Of a stretch of 64,000 nt of DNA, positions 24,124-31,878 are shown in pieces. This DNA comes from Fimbriimonas ginsengisoli Gsoil 348 (GTDB taxonomy: Bacteria > Armatimonadota > Fimbriimonadia > Fimbriimonadales > Fimbriimonadaceae): assembly GCA_945881865.1 (NCBI GenBank), contig CAMCVK010000009.1:88528-152527 (forward strand), in the 5' to 3' direction. The translations under genes and the position numbers were made by a program. The notes beneath the pieces were generated by a model, which was not told where the DNA came from, made no database searches, and saw only the letters and a list, made by a program, of their open reading frames with translations. Numbering within the stretch: position 1 is the stretch's first letter; the number at the start of each line of letters is the position of its first letter.

Positions 24124-26165
24124 AGCCGTGCAAGTTCTTCGGCTAGCTTTGCCGCGAGTTCCATCTTCCGCTTGACGCTCGCCAAATCCTCGTCGGCGTA
24201 GGAACCCTTCCCGTCGGGACCGAGGCTTCCCAGTACTTGCGGAACGGTTCGACCCGCATACTCGCGGAATCCGGCCACGGCCTCCGACAGCAATCGAATT
24301 CTTTTCTCCGCGGTGCCGGCGATCTGGGCTAGGAACTCGCGCGCTTCGTAAGTCTCTGTCGGAATGACGTCGGGCAGACTTCGAACCAGGAAGTACGGCT
24401 TCTTCTCAACCGTCAACAACCGCTCCGCGGTGGCCTGAGCTTGATCGACGGCCCCGGTTTTCCGCTGGACTTGCCACAGAAGGCTGAGGGTCGGTAGGTT
24501 GTAAGGATCGCGGAACAGTGCCTTTAGGAGGGTCACTACGGCGTCGTTTTCTTCCCCGTTCGCCTCTTGGTACCGCGCCAAGGCGCGAAGGTTTCGCGTG
24601 GTGGGGGACAAGTCGGCAGCACGACTTAGGTTAGAAATGGCTTCCGTACGGGATTCCGCGTTTCGTCCGGCAAGGGCGTACGCCTCACCATCGATTCCCA
24701 ATAGCCCAACCGCGGCGCTGGCCCGTTCGAGAGCGCCGGTTCGGTCCCCCGTCATCGCGAGCCCGCGGGATTCCGCTCGCAGGGCTTCTCCGGCGCCGAA
24801 GTACAGTCCAAACAAACCTGGCAAGAGCGCAACCGCCGCAATGGGAACCCGAACGTTTGTCGGAAGGTGCTCGGGCGATATCGCATCCGCGGAAAGAAGC
24901 AGGCCGATCGCGAGTACGGAGAAGAACACAAAGCCGATGCCGAAGTAGTGGAGGTCGCTATCGACCCACGAATGGGCAAAGATGGCGAACGCGGCTGCGA
25001 CAATTGCCGCCTTCAGGATTCCGGTAGGTATAGGCTGCGCACGGGTCCCCTTAGCAACGGATCGAAGCCAAAATCCAAGCAGAACGACGAGGAGGATCGG
25101 CGCAAAGGGACTTGCTTCCGCCGCTAGCTGCAGGGGACTGCTGTGGGTGAGGATCGTCTGGGTTGTCAAACCGGGTCGGGCAGATTCGAACCGGTAGGTC
25201 CCGATTCCGTAGCCGATCGGGTTCTTTTTGACGAGGCTGATCGCGCCTTGCCATAGGAGAATCCGGAATCCGGAGCTTTGTTCCTGGGTGCTTCCGGCAT
25301 TGGTGAAACGGGAAACGGCGCTCGTACCCGGGACCCCTGCTTTCGGAGCGCTGGCTTGGCTAAGCCCGAAAGCAAACACGAACAGCAGAGCCACCAACGC
25401 CGCGGTGGAGCCCACCGGCTTCCAGGCTGACTTGCCGGTAAAAAGAAAACCGAAAACACAGAATGCGACCAGTCCGATTCCGGTCGCAATGATCGCACCT
25501 TTCGATTGGGTCAGCAACAGGGCTAGGCCGATGAGCACGGTTCCAGCCCCCATCAGTAAGTTGTAGGGTCTCTGGAGGCGCGATACCAATCCGAGGCCAC
25601 AGAGCAGGCCGATCATCAGCACGACGGCGGTGGCGTTCGGGTTCACCCACCCGCCGAAGATGCGCCACGTAGGATCGATCGCCTTCATCTCGCTGTACTC
25701 GATGATTCCCCGGAGGCCAACTGTAGCGGAACCGGCAAAGATTGCGCCGATAACCCAAAGAGGGCCCTGCTTCCGGCCAACGGTACCGATGATCGCGAAA
25801 AACACCAGGGCGTAGCAAAGCCACGGAACCAAGGCCGCCAGCGAGACCGCTCGGAAGGAGCTAAGGACGACGCTGAACAGCAGCGTTGCGATGAATACGC
25901 CGAACAGAATCGTCATTCGGTACGGCGGAACCTGCAGGACCGCCGAACGAGCAAGATGGAGCACAAGACCCGCCGCCACCAGCAGACTGAGTATCGCGAC
26001 GGTGAGCGTCGGAACTTCTGGCCCACCCGAGAATGCGGCCAAGAGTGCCGACTGGCCCGGCAGTAAAGCCTGGGTGTCGGTGGGAATCTGCCCCCCAAAA
26101 ACGACCGCGAGAAAAGTGGCGAGGGCGACAAGGACGAGGCTGACGCTGGGCTTGGCTCCGGTCAT
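24042..26165 (-). CDS. O-antigen ligase/polymerase-like membrane protein with C-terminal TPR domain
   Basis: The 707-residue protein has about 12-14 membrane segments in its first 480 residues. A segment near 210-330 (GGWVNPNATAVVL, LTQSKGA, GYGIGTYRF) has the pattern of the Wzy_C/O-antigen ligase (WaaL) family. The last 220 residues are soluble, helical and repeat-like (TPR-type), ending in an Ala/Glu-rich helix. Proteins of this build polymerise or ligate surface glycans at the outer face of the inner membrane. Two GT2 glycosyltransferases directly upstream support a polysaccharide role. The exact acceptor is unknown. Confidence 0.75.
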   Translation of the reverse strand: MTGAKPSVSLVLVALATFLAVVFGGQIPTDTQALLPGQSALLAAFSGGPEVPTLTVAILSLLVAAGLVLHLARSAVLQVPPYRMTILFGVFIATLLFSVVLSSFRAVSLAALVPWLCYALVFFAIIGTVGRKQGPLWVIGAIFAGSATVGLRGIIEYSEMKAIDPTWRIFGGWVNPNATAVVLMIGLLCGLGLVSRLQRPYNLLMGAGTVLIGLALLLTQSKGAIIATGIGLVAFCVFGFLFTGKSAWKPVGSTAALVALLFVFAFGLSQASAPKAGVPGTSAVSRFTNAGSTQEQSSGFRILLWQGAISLVKKNPIGYGIGTYRFESARPGLTTQTILTHSSPLQLAAEASPFAPILLVVLLGFWLRSVAKGTRAQPIPTGILKAAIVAAAFAIFAHSWVDSDLHYFGIGFVFFSVLAIGLLLSADAISPEHLPTNVRVPIAAVALLPGLFGLYFGAGEALRAESRGLAMTGDRTGALERASAAVGLLGIDGEAYALAGRNAESRTEAISNLSRAADLSPTTRNLRALARYQEANGEENDAVVTLLKALFRDPYNLPTLSLLWQVQRKTGAVDQAQATAERLLTVEKKPYFLVRSLPDVIPTETYEAREFLAQIAGTAEKRIRLLSEAVAGFREYAGRTVPQVLGSLGPDGKGSYADEDLASVKRKMELAAKLAEELARLYRAEGKAAEGDTAADDAAAFRAILSK

Positions 26166-27055
26166 CGGCCCCGCCGCAGGTTATCTAGCTTGTTCTTAGC
26201 GATGAAAAGCGATGCGCGAAGAGAGATCGCAATGGCCGCACCCAGCCAAGCCAAGGGTCGTAGCAACAGTGGGCGCTCGGGCAGCATATTCTTCGTGAAG
26301 AACCGGAACATGCTCCGGTGAAATCGACCAATCATGCGGTTCGGAGCCTTATCCGTGCTGTGCCCGATCGCGTGGGTGATCACCGATTCTGGGAAATAGG
26401 CAACCTTAAAGTCCGCCTTCCAAGCTCGCCAGCACCAATCCACATCCTCGCAGTACATAAAATACTCTGGGTCCAAAAGGCCAATCCGCTCGATGAGTTC
26501 GCCGCGCGCCAAAAGAGCCGCCCCAGAAACCCAGTCTACTTCTCGCGACTTAGTGTGATCCCAGTCGGTCATCAAGTACTCCCTCGTGAACCGGTTGTTC
26601 GGGAACAGCTTGCCCAGCGGGGTGTTGCGGAACAAGGCTGCGACCGGATTGGGGAACCGCCGGCAGCTCATTTGTAACGAGCCGTCTGGGTTGAGCAGCT
26701 TTGGACCGACGATGCCGACCTCCGTGTGTGCCTCAAGATACTGGTTGAGCGAGGCAATCGAGCCCGGAAAAACTACCGTGTCGGAGTTCAGCAAGAACGC
26801 GTGAAATCCTTTCCTCTCGGAAATCGCCAGGTTTTGGCCCCCCGTGAAGCCGAGGTTCCTGGACATTTTAAAAAGTCGAACCCACGGAAATTCGGCTTCC
26901 ACCATCTCAGCCGAGCCGTCTTCGGAGTTGTTATCGACGACGATGACCTCGAACAGGTCGCCGTCGCGTTCCCGCTCCAACGATGCCAGACAATCTCGCG
27001 TGTCCTGCAGTGTATTCCAACTGCAAATGGTAACGCTAAGTTTGAAATCCGGCAT
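26162..27055 (-). CDS. GT2 glycosyltransferase (rhamnosyltransferase-like)
   Basis: From the ATG at 27055 the protein has 297 residues. A further ATG 30 nt upstream lies well inside the preceding gene and is less likely. The GT-A fold starts with LSVTICSWNTLQDTRDCLASL, then VIVVDNNSEDGSAEMV, a nucleotide-binding LLNSDTVVFPGSI (DxD-like) and a C-terminal amphipathic membrane-associated tail. Paralogous to the next gene upstream. It probably transfers a sugar from an activated donor to a growing lipid-linked glycan. Confidence 0.87.
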   Translation of the reverse strand: MPDFKLSVTICSWNTLQDTRDCLASLERERDGDLFEVIVVDNNSEDGSAEMVEAEFPWVRLFKMSRNLGFTGGQNLAISERKGFHAFLLNSDTVVFPGSIASLNQYLEAHTEVGIVGPKLLNPDGSLQMSCRRFPNPVAALFRNTPLGKLFPNNRFTREYLMTDWDHTKSREVDWVSGAALLARGELIERIGLLDPEYFMYCEDVDWCWRAWKADFKVAYFPESVITHAIGHSTDKAPNRMIGRFHRSMFRFFTKNMLPERPLLLRPLAWLGAAIAISLRASLFIAKNKLDNLRRGR

Positions 27056-27899
27056 GATATCCTTTTGCCCGCACAAAGGCGGCAAGGTAAACGACCAAAG
27101 CGAGCGGGAAGAGCGCCAGCGGCGCTAGACCACCGGCGTGATGCTTCCATAGGTAACGCATCAGGCAGCGGTGCGATTCCCAAATCATGCTCTTTTTCAC
27201 CTGACGGGTTCCCTCGCCGCCGTGGTGCCACACCGTCGCCTCCGGGAAGTACAGGCATTTTTCCCCGGCCAGGTGAAGCCGATACATGAGGTCGACGTCG
27301 TTGAAGAAGATCGGAAATTGGGGATCAAACGGTGCCTCGACCGCCCCGACCTTGGCAAGAGCCGTTCGTCGGAAAAGGGTGAACGTGGCCATCGGTTGCG
27401 GGCAGGGCTGCTCTTGGTCGTAGTCGAATTGACGAAGGAAGTACGTGTCGGCGGCAGGGAAGAGCCGGGTGAAACCCAGCAAGTCGGCGGCCAGATTGAG
27501 CACCGTCGGGAAGCCTCGAATTGATCGTTGAGTGTTTCCGTCCATTCCACGTTGGCGAATCGCAAGCGAGCCGTAATCCGGCGCTTCGTCAAGACGTTGA
27601 CAAGATGCCTCCAAGGCACGATCGCGAAATTCGGTATCAGGATTCAGCGTGAGCAGCGTGTCTCCGGTTGCCAGACCGAAGGCGAGGTTGTTTCCGGCGG
27701 CGTATCCGAGGTTCTTTCCGGCCTCCACCAAACGCACCCAGGGGAAGTCAGTGCGAACCATTTCGGCCGATCCATCGTGCGACGCGTTGTCCACCACGAT
27801 GACTTCATACTTTCTATCTGGCGGATATTGCGCAATTGACCGCAAGCAAGTCGATAGGAGCTGGCGGGTGTTCCAACTCACAATCAGCACGCTCAGCAT
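27036..27899 (-). CDS. GT2 glycosyltransferase, paralogue of the neighbouring gene
   Basis: The 287-residue protein opens with LSVLIVSWNTRQLLSTCLRS, then VIVVDNASHDGSAEMV, an NLGYAAGNNLA block and a TLNPDTEFR (DxD-like) motif. It shares its framework with the adjacent GT2 (WNT, VDN-S-DGSAEMV, FPWVRL blocks), which suggests tandem duplication. It overlaps the next gene by 20 nt. Function as a glycosyltransferase in a cell-surface polysaccharide pathway is inferred from family and context. Confidence 0.87.
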   Translation of the reverse strand: MLSVLIVSWNTRQLLSTCLRSIAQYPPDRKYEVIVVDNASHDGSAEMVRTDFPWVRLVEAGKNLGYAAGNNLAFGLATGDTLLTLNPDTEFRDRALEASCQRLDEAPDYGSLAIRQRGMDGNTQRSIRGFPTVLNLAADLLGFTRLFPAADTYFLRQFDYDQEQPCPQPMATFTLFRRTALAKVGAVEAPFDPQFPIFFNDVDLMYRLHLAGEKCLYFPEATVWHHGGEGTRQVKKSMIWESHRCLMRYLWKHHAGGLAPLALFPLALVVYLAAFVRAKGYHAGFQT

Positions 27900-28011
27900 C
27901 CGAAGCTAGTTTACTTAGCCAAGTCTCCCGCAATCTTTCCGAAAAGTGCGGATCTCGGCACGATTCTCGGCGAATCCTGCGTAAAAAGAGGGTCGACATT
28001 CGTCTCTACGA

Positions 28012-28140
28012 AGCGGCTTGGGCCGCTGTCGGTGCTTGCATGTCATCCCTTTTATTGACATGGGAGCCGAATAACGGGTATCCCTTACAGGTCAAGGGAC
28101 CCATTCTGTGGGGGGCGTGCCGTTCTTTAGAACGGCGGGG
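28012..28140 (+). promoter_or_regulatory. Structured 5' leader of the LysM-NlpC/P60 gene
   Basis: Four hairpins line up before the TTG start at 28149. They are AGCGGC/GCCGCT (28012-28027), CATGTCA/TGACATG (28039-28062), a GGG..TCCCTT/AAGGGA..CCC stem (28076-28102) and GCCGTTC/GAACGGC with a TTTA loop (28119-28136). The last is followed at once by GGGG, the likely ribosome site. Arrangement suggests a riboswitch or other translational control element. It does not fit the c-di-AMP (ydaO) consensus. Confidence 0.45.
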
Positions 28141-28148
28141 AAAACATA

Positions 28149-29594
28149 TTGCCAAACAGGAATCTAACCTTGGGACTGATGTTGATCGTGGCGGCGACCG
28201 CTCACGGACAAACGAGGACCTACACTTTACAACCAGGAGACACGCTTTCGCAGATTGCGGAGCGTTTCCGAGTTTCAAAAACGGACTTGGTCCGGGCGAA
28301 TGCTCTTCAGAATTCGCACAAGCTTACTGCCGGGGATCTGCTCCAGATTCCGTCGCCCTCTGAGGCTGGACGGTGGTACGCCATTCGAAATGGCGATCAA
28401 GATCTTAACATCGCCCGCAAGGCCGGGATTTCTACCGCCGACTTGCGGTTGATGAATCCCACAGTGAACTGGGAAGACCTCGAAATTGGGTCCAAGATTC
28501 GCCTTCCTAAGACCACGCAATTAGTTGTTGCTTCCACGCCTAAGCCAGCAACCCAAAAGAAGGGCTACGTTGTGCGGCAGGACGACAATGATTGGGTGAT
28601 CGCCCGCAAGGTCGGCATGACGCCGTCGCAACTCCGCCAATTGAATCCGGGCACCGACTGGAGCCGACTCAAACTCGGGTCCACACTTCAGATTTCGGGA
28701 GACGCAAAGCCGGTCGTGGCATCGGCGCAAAAGAGAATTCGCGGCCGATATGCCGTCATCACCTCCAACCGAGTTATGGTTCGCCGTGGCGGACGAACGG
28801 ATAGCGAACGGCTGGCCGCGGTCGACGCCGGAACCCGCGTAGCCGTTCTCGACCGAGAAGGGAACTGGTACAAGCTGCGGTTTGGCGGCGGCACCGTCGG
28901 TTGGGTTCGAGAAGATTTTCTGAAGTCGGCGAGCTCTGGTCCGGCTCCGCAGCCGACTCGAGTTGTTTCTCGGCCGACTACGACCCGAGTAGCGGTCGCC
29001 CCGGCCCGCGCCGCCAAAAAGAAGAGCACCGTTGCGCAGGCACGAACCAAGCGTAAGAAGCCGCAATTCTTTGCCGCGAGACCAAAAACCACGGCGAGCC
29101 GGCTTGCCTCCTATAGCCCAGCGGCTGGGGCCTCGGTTATCGGCGTTGCCGAGCGCTACCGAGGCGTTCGCTACCGCTACGGCGCGATGAGCCGCTCGAG
29201 CACCGACTGCTCTGGCTTCACGTCGCAGGTTTACCGAAGCGTTGGCGTCAAGCTTCCGCGCACCAGCCGAGAACAGGCAAACGTCGGCGCGTCGGTCTCG
29301 CGAAATGGGCTCAAGTCGGGCGACCTCGTGTTCTTCCGCACTACGCGCGGTAAGCGCATCAGCCACGTCGGCATCTACATGGGCGGCGGAAAGTTCATCC
29401 ACGCCAGCAGCGGCGGCGGCAAGGTCCAGGTCAACAACCTGAGCGACCGGTACTACAATGCGCGGTTCGTCAAGGCGAAGCGGGTTAGCAGCAAGAAGGT
29501 CAAGGTGAGCCCAAATCTAGTCAAGGGGACCACCAAAAAGGTTGCGCCGAAAGCCGAGCCGTTCCCCGAAACCGTCCCGCCGATCAACGATTAG
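28149..29594 (+). CDS. Secreted cell-wall hydrolase: LysM repeats, SH3b and NlpC/P60 domain
   Basis: The 481-residue protein starts on TTG and has a signal peptide (about 1-20). Three LysM-like units follow (about 23-70, the clearest, and two degenerate ones at 74-118 and 135-180). An SH3b domain lies near 195-258. A basic Ser/Thr/Lys linker leads to an NlpC/P60 domain (about 330-450) with catalytic Cys in STDCSGF, His in SHVGIY and a further His in FIHASS. The tail is Lys/Pro-rich. Such enzymes cut the gamma-D-Glu-diaminopimelate bond in peptidoglycan. The leader upstream is strongly structured, so expression may be tightly controlled. Confidence 0.9.
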   Translation: MPNRNLTLGLMLIVAATAHGQTRTYTLQPGDTLSQIAERFRVSKTDLVRANALQNSHKLTAGDLLQIPSPSEAGRWYAIRNGDQDLNIARKAGISTADLRLMNPTVNWEDLEIGSKIRLPKTTQLVVASTPKPATQKKGYVVRQDDNDWVIARKVGMTPSQLRQLNPGTDWSRLKLGSTLQISGDAKPVVASAQKRIRGRYAVITSNRVMVRRGGRTDSERLAAVDAGTRVAVLDREGNWYKLRFGGGTVGWVREDFLKSASSGPAPQPTRVVSRPTTTRVAVAPARAAKKKSTVAQARTKRKKPQFFAARPKTTASRLASYSPAAGASVIGVAERYRGVRYRYGAMSRSSTDCSGFTSQVYRSVGVKLPRTSREQANVGASVSRNGLKSGDLVFFRTTRGKRISHVGIYMGGGKFIHASSGGGKVQVNNLSDRYYNARFVKAKRVSSKKVKVSPNLVKGTTKKVAPKAEPFPETVPPIND

Positions 29595-29610
29595 TCGTTG
29601 GTTTGAACCA

Positions 29611-29648
29611 AAAAACCCGGTTGGCCAAGCAAGCCCGCCGGGTTTTCG
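29611..29648 (+). terminator. Rho-independent terminator between NlpC/P60 gene and tRNA-Glu
   Basis: AAAAACCCGG (29611-29620) pairs with CCGGGTTTT (29638-29646), separated by a short spacer, followed by CG. The A/T flanks make it possible for both strands, but the use is most likely forward. Confidence 0.75.
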
Positions 29649-29667
29649 TTCATAATAATGGAGTTCT

Positions 29668-29744
29668 GCCTCGGTCGTCTAGCGGTCCAGGACGCCGCCC
29701 TTTCACGGCGGAGATCGCGGGTTCGATTCCCGTCCGGGGTACCA
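29668..29744 (+). tRNA. tRNA-Glu (UUC), CCA encoded
   Basis: A full cloverleaf can be drawn. The acceptor stem GCCTCGG pairs with CCGGGGT (one G-T pair at the end). The anticodon stem is CCGCC/GGCGG with loop CTTTCAC, anticodon TTC, which reads GAA/GAG. The T arm has GGGTTCGATTCCC, and the 3' end carries A followed by CCA (29742-29744). A -10-like CATAAT lies 11 nt upstream. Confidence 0.93.
29729..29741 (+). repeat. tRNA-Glu 3' end copy of a 13-bp direct repeat (possible attL)
   Basis: CCCGTCCGGGGTA is the end of the tRNA (T-arm to acceptor). The same 13 nt recur at 43062-43074 in the same orientation. tRNA 3' ends are classic integration sites. Confidence 0.4.
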
Positions 29745-29844
29745 AGTTTTGACGGCCGCGATTTTGTCGCGGCGCGAGACGGTAGCGGCTTGGGCTTGTT
29801 CCAAAATTAAAAGATCTGCGCTATTCTCGGTCGATGGAGGCTTT

Positions 29845-30870
29845 ATGTTGCGGATGACCTACCCAGGGTTTGTGTTTCGCGTGCTTACGAAAGAGGGCTA
29901 CGACCACACAAGATTGCTTGCGAACACCGGATTGTCGGTGGAGGTCTTCTCCGATCCGAAATTCATGACCGGCTTTCCGCCTCTTCGTCATTTCTTTCTG
30001 AACGCCATCGAACAGACCGGCGAACCGCATCTCGGAATCCGGCTTGGCCAGCAGTTCGAAGCCAGCTTTATCGGGCTGCCAGCATACACCGCCATGAACG
30101 CAGCGACTTTCAAGGACGCCCTGGCGGTCTTGAGCCGCTTTTTCTTCCTGGCATTCCCGGCGATTGAGTTTGCGTCCCCCGACAATGACGCCGAGGTCCA
30201 ACCTGGCGAATTCGCGATAAGGTTGCGGCCGAACCTGCCGCTGGGAGACATCTCGTATTTTGCATCCATCAGCGCGCTCGTGGGATGCGAGGGGCTGTGC
30301 AAGACGATACTGCGTACCTCCAAAGCGGGTTTACGCGGCGAGATGTGTATTAGCAAGCCCGAAGGATGGTCACTGGTTGAAGGGCAAATCGGCTTTCCCA
30401 TCCGCTTCGAAGCCCCTGAGATTAGGATAATCCTTGCAGAAGAACTGTTGACCAGCGTACTGCCAGGAGCAGATCCACTCAATCATCCTCGTCTGCTAGC
30501 GCTTTGCGAAAAGGTTGCAGAGAGAGCACCGGTCGAGACTTCACCGGTTGTCAAGGTCTCGTCATTCTTACAAAAGGGCCAAAACCTCGCCTTGTCGGTC
30601 TCGCAAGTTGCGGCAGCGCTTGGTTTTTCCGAACGGAGCCTGCGCCGACACCTCGAGCAGGAGGGCACAACCTTCCGACAGCTGACGAACGAGATTCGCG
30701 AACGGAGGGCCCGTGATTTGCTTGCCAACACCGACACTCCGATCCAGATCATCTCACACGACTTGGGGTTCGACACCCACTCGAACTTCGCGAGGAGTTT
30801 CAAGCAGTGGACAGGCACGTCTCCCTCGGCCTTTCGCCTAGCACGCAATAAGCCGGACGTTCCTGGTTAA
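29845..30870 (+). CDS. AraC-family transcriptional regulator (OruR/arabinose-binding-type N-terminal domain)
   Basis: From the ATG at 29845 the protein has 341 residues. A GGAGG site 4 nt upstream decides the start, whereas the upstream GTG-like frame would begin just after tRNA-Glu. The N-terminal domain (about 10-190) resembles the AraC_binding/OruR type. The C-terminal HTH (about 240-335) has SVSQVAAALGFSERSLRRHLEQEG, then LLANTDTPIQIISHDLGF and the SNFARSFKQWTGTSPSAFR closing motif. It is the first gene of the accessory block and probably controls the sulfatase genes that follow. The inducer is unknown. Confidence 0.9.
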   Translation: MLRMTYPGFVFRVLTKEGYDHTRLLANTGLSVEVFSDPKFMTGFPPLRHFFLNAIEQTGEPHLGIRLGQQFEASFIGLPAYTAMNAATFKDALAVLSRFFFLAFPAIEFASPDNDAEVQPGEFAIRLRPNLPLGDISYFASISALVGCEGLCKTILRTSKAGLRGEMCISKPEGWSLVEGQIGFPIRFEAPEIRIILAEELLTSVLPGADPLNHPRLLALCEKVAERAPVETSPVVKVSSFLQKGQNLALSVSQVAAALGFSERSLRRHLEQEGTTFRQLTNEIRERRARDLLANTDTPIQIISHDLGFDTHSNFARSFKQWTGTSPSAFRLARNKPDVPG

Positions 30871-31000
30871 AACTGAATAGCCTTTGGCCGAATTGGAGCC
30901 TCTTAAGGCGCCCACCTCCCCGCATACTTAACTCTAACTTACGGGAAGTGACCGTGGTAGCAGACGGACAGATCTAGCTGCGGTTCTAAGGTGGCAAGCC

Positions 31001-31867
31001 ATGAAGATGAATTATCTCCTATTCGTACATTTAGTTCCGAACCAGCGTGTGTTCGTTGACGTATTCCGCGCGAGCCTTTTCGCACTTAGTTCTATCATAA
31101 GTGTGGCTACTGTTAATGCACAAGACGGCAGTAATGCTGTGGGCAATCCGAAGGTGCAACAGGAACGCGAAACCGACTTGAAAGCCGCGCAGGATGCATT
31201 GTCCAAAAAATGGGTCGTAGACATTACGCCCTACGTTTGGGCCACAGGTATAAGCGGCTCCCTTCAGCCCTTTGCGGGGAGGCGGACCATCAAGTTCGAT
31301 GAGTCGTTTACGGACGTACTTGAAGACCTGAACAGCGCTTTCTTTCTGGCCGGATACGCTCGGAAAGGCCGCCTCGTTGTCGCCGGCGACTTTAGTTTCG
31401 TGGATCTATCTGACGAAGGCGTCGTCCCTCCAAACGTTAAGGCGCGCGGCAGCTTGCGGCAAGCTTCGTTGACCTTTGCCGTCGGATACCAGGCCGTCGC
31501 AAAGCAAAGAATGATTCTAGACGTGCTCGTAGGGTTCCGGTCTTGGCTTCTCAAGCCTGGCGTGGAAGCCGAGGCAGGCGGAATCGATAAATCCAGTGAG
31601 AAGTCATTTACGGACATTGTACTTGCTACCCGCCGCAACTTCCGCATTTCGGATGACTGGTCGTTCCTTCTGTATGGAGACGTCGGGATTTTCCGAGTCG
31701 GATCTCATGCAACCAGCCAAATTGTCGGAACGTTCAGCTACCGTGCGAGCCGTGACTTCTTCCTTTCCATGGGGTATCGCGAGTTATCGGTGGACTACCG
31801 CAAAAACGGTAGTCGAGTTGACGCACGACTTTCGGGGCCGGTCTTCGGAGCGACGTGGCGGTTTTGA
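31001..31867 (+). CDS. Outer-membrane-type protein next to arylsulfatase
   Basis: The 288-residue protein has a signal-type N terminus (hydrophobic about 20-37, cleavage near NAQD) and a mature part with strand-like repeats ending in ATWRF, the outer-membrane terminal-Phe signature. No enzymatic motif. AAGGTGG precedes the ATG. Genes of this type occur beside arylsulfatases in other bacteria and may form pores or act as surface-exposed partners; the link here rests on neighbourhood. It ends 11 nt before the sulfatase ATG (31879). Confidence 0.6.
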   Translation: MKMNYLLFVHLVPNQRVFVDVFRASLFALSSIISVATVNAQDGSNAVGNPKVQQERETDLKAAQDALSKKWVVDITPYVWATGISGSLQPFAGRRTIKFDESFTDVLEDLNSAFFLAGYARKGRLVVAGDFSFVDLSDEGVVPPNVKARGSLRQASLTFAVGYQAVAKQRMILDVLVGFRSWLLKPGVEAEAGGIDKSSEKSFTDIVLATRRNFRISDDWSFLLYGDVGIFRVGSHATSQIVGTFSYRASRDFFLSMGYRELSVDYRKNGSRVDARLSGPVFGATWRF

Positions 31868-31878
31868 GGCGGCACATC

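Noticed and set aside
28012..28148. c-di-AMP (ydaO/yuaA) riboswitch before the NlpC/P60 gene
   Set aside because: A GGGACCCA segment occurs, but it sits close to the start codon rather than at the 5' side, and the other conserved ydaO blocks are missing.
28521..29402. 293-codon minus-strand reading frame
   Set aside because: It is antisense to the LysM/NlpC-P60 gene and has no recognisable product.
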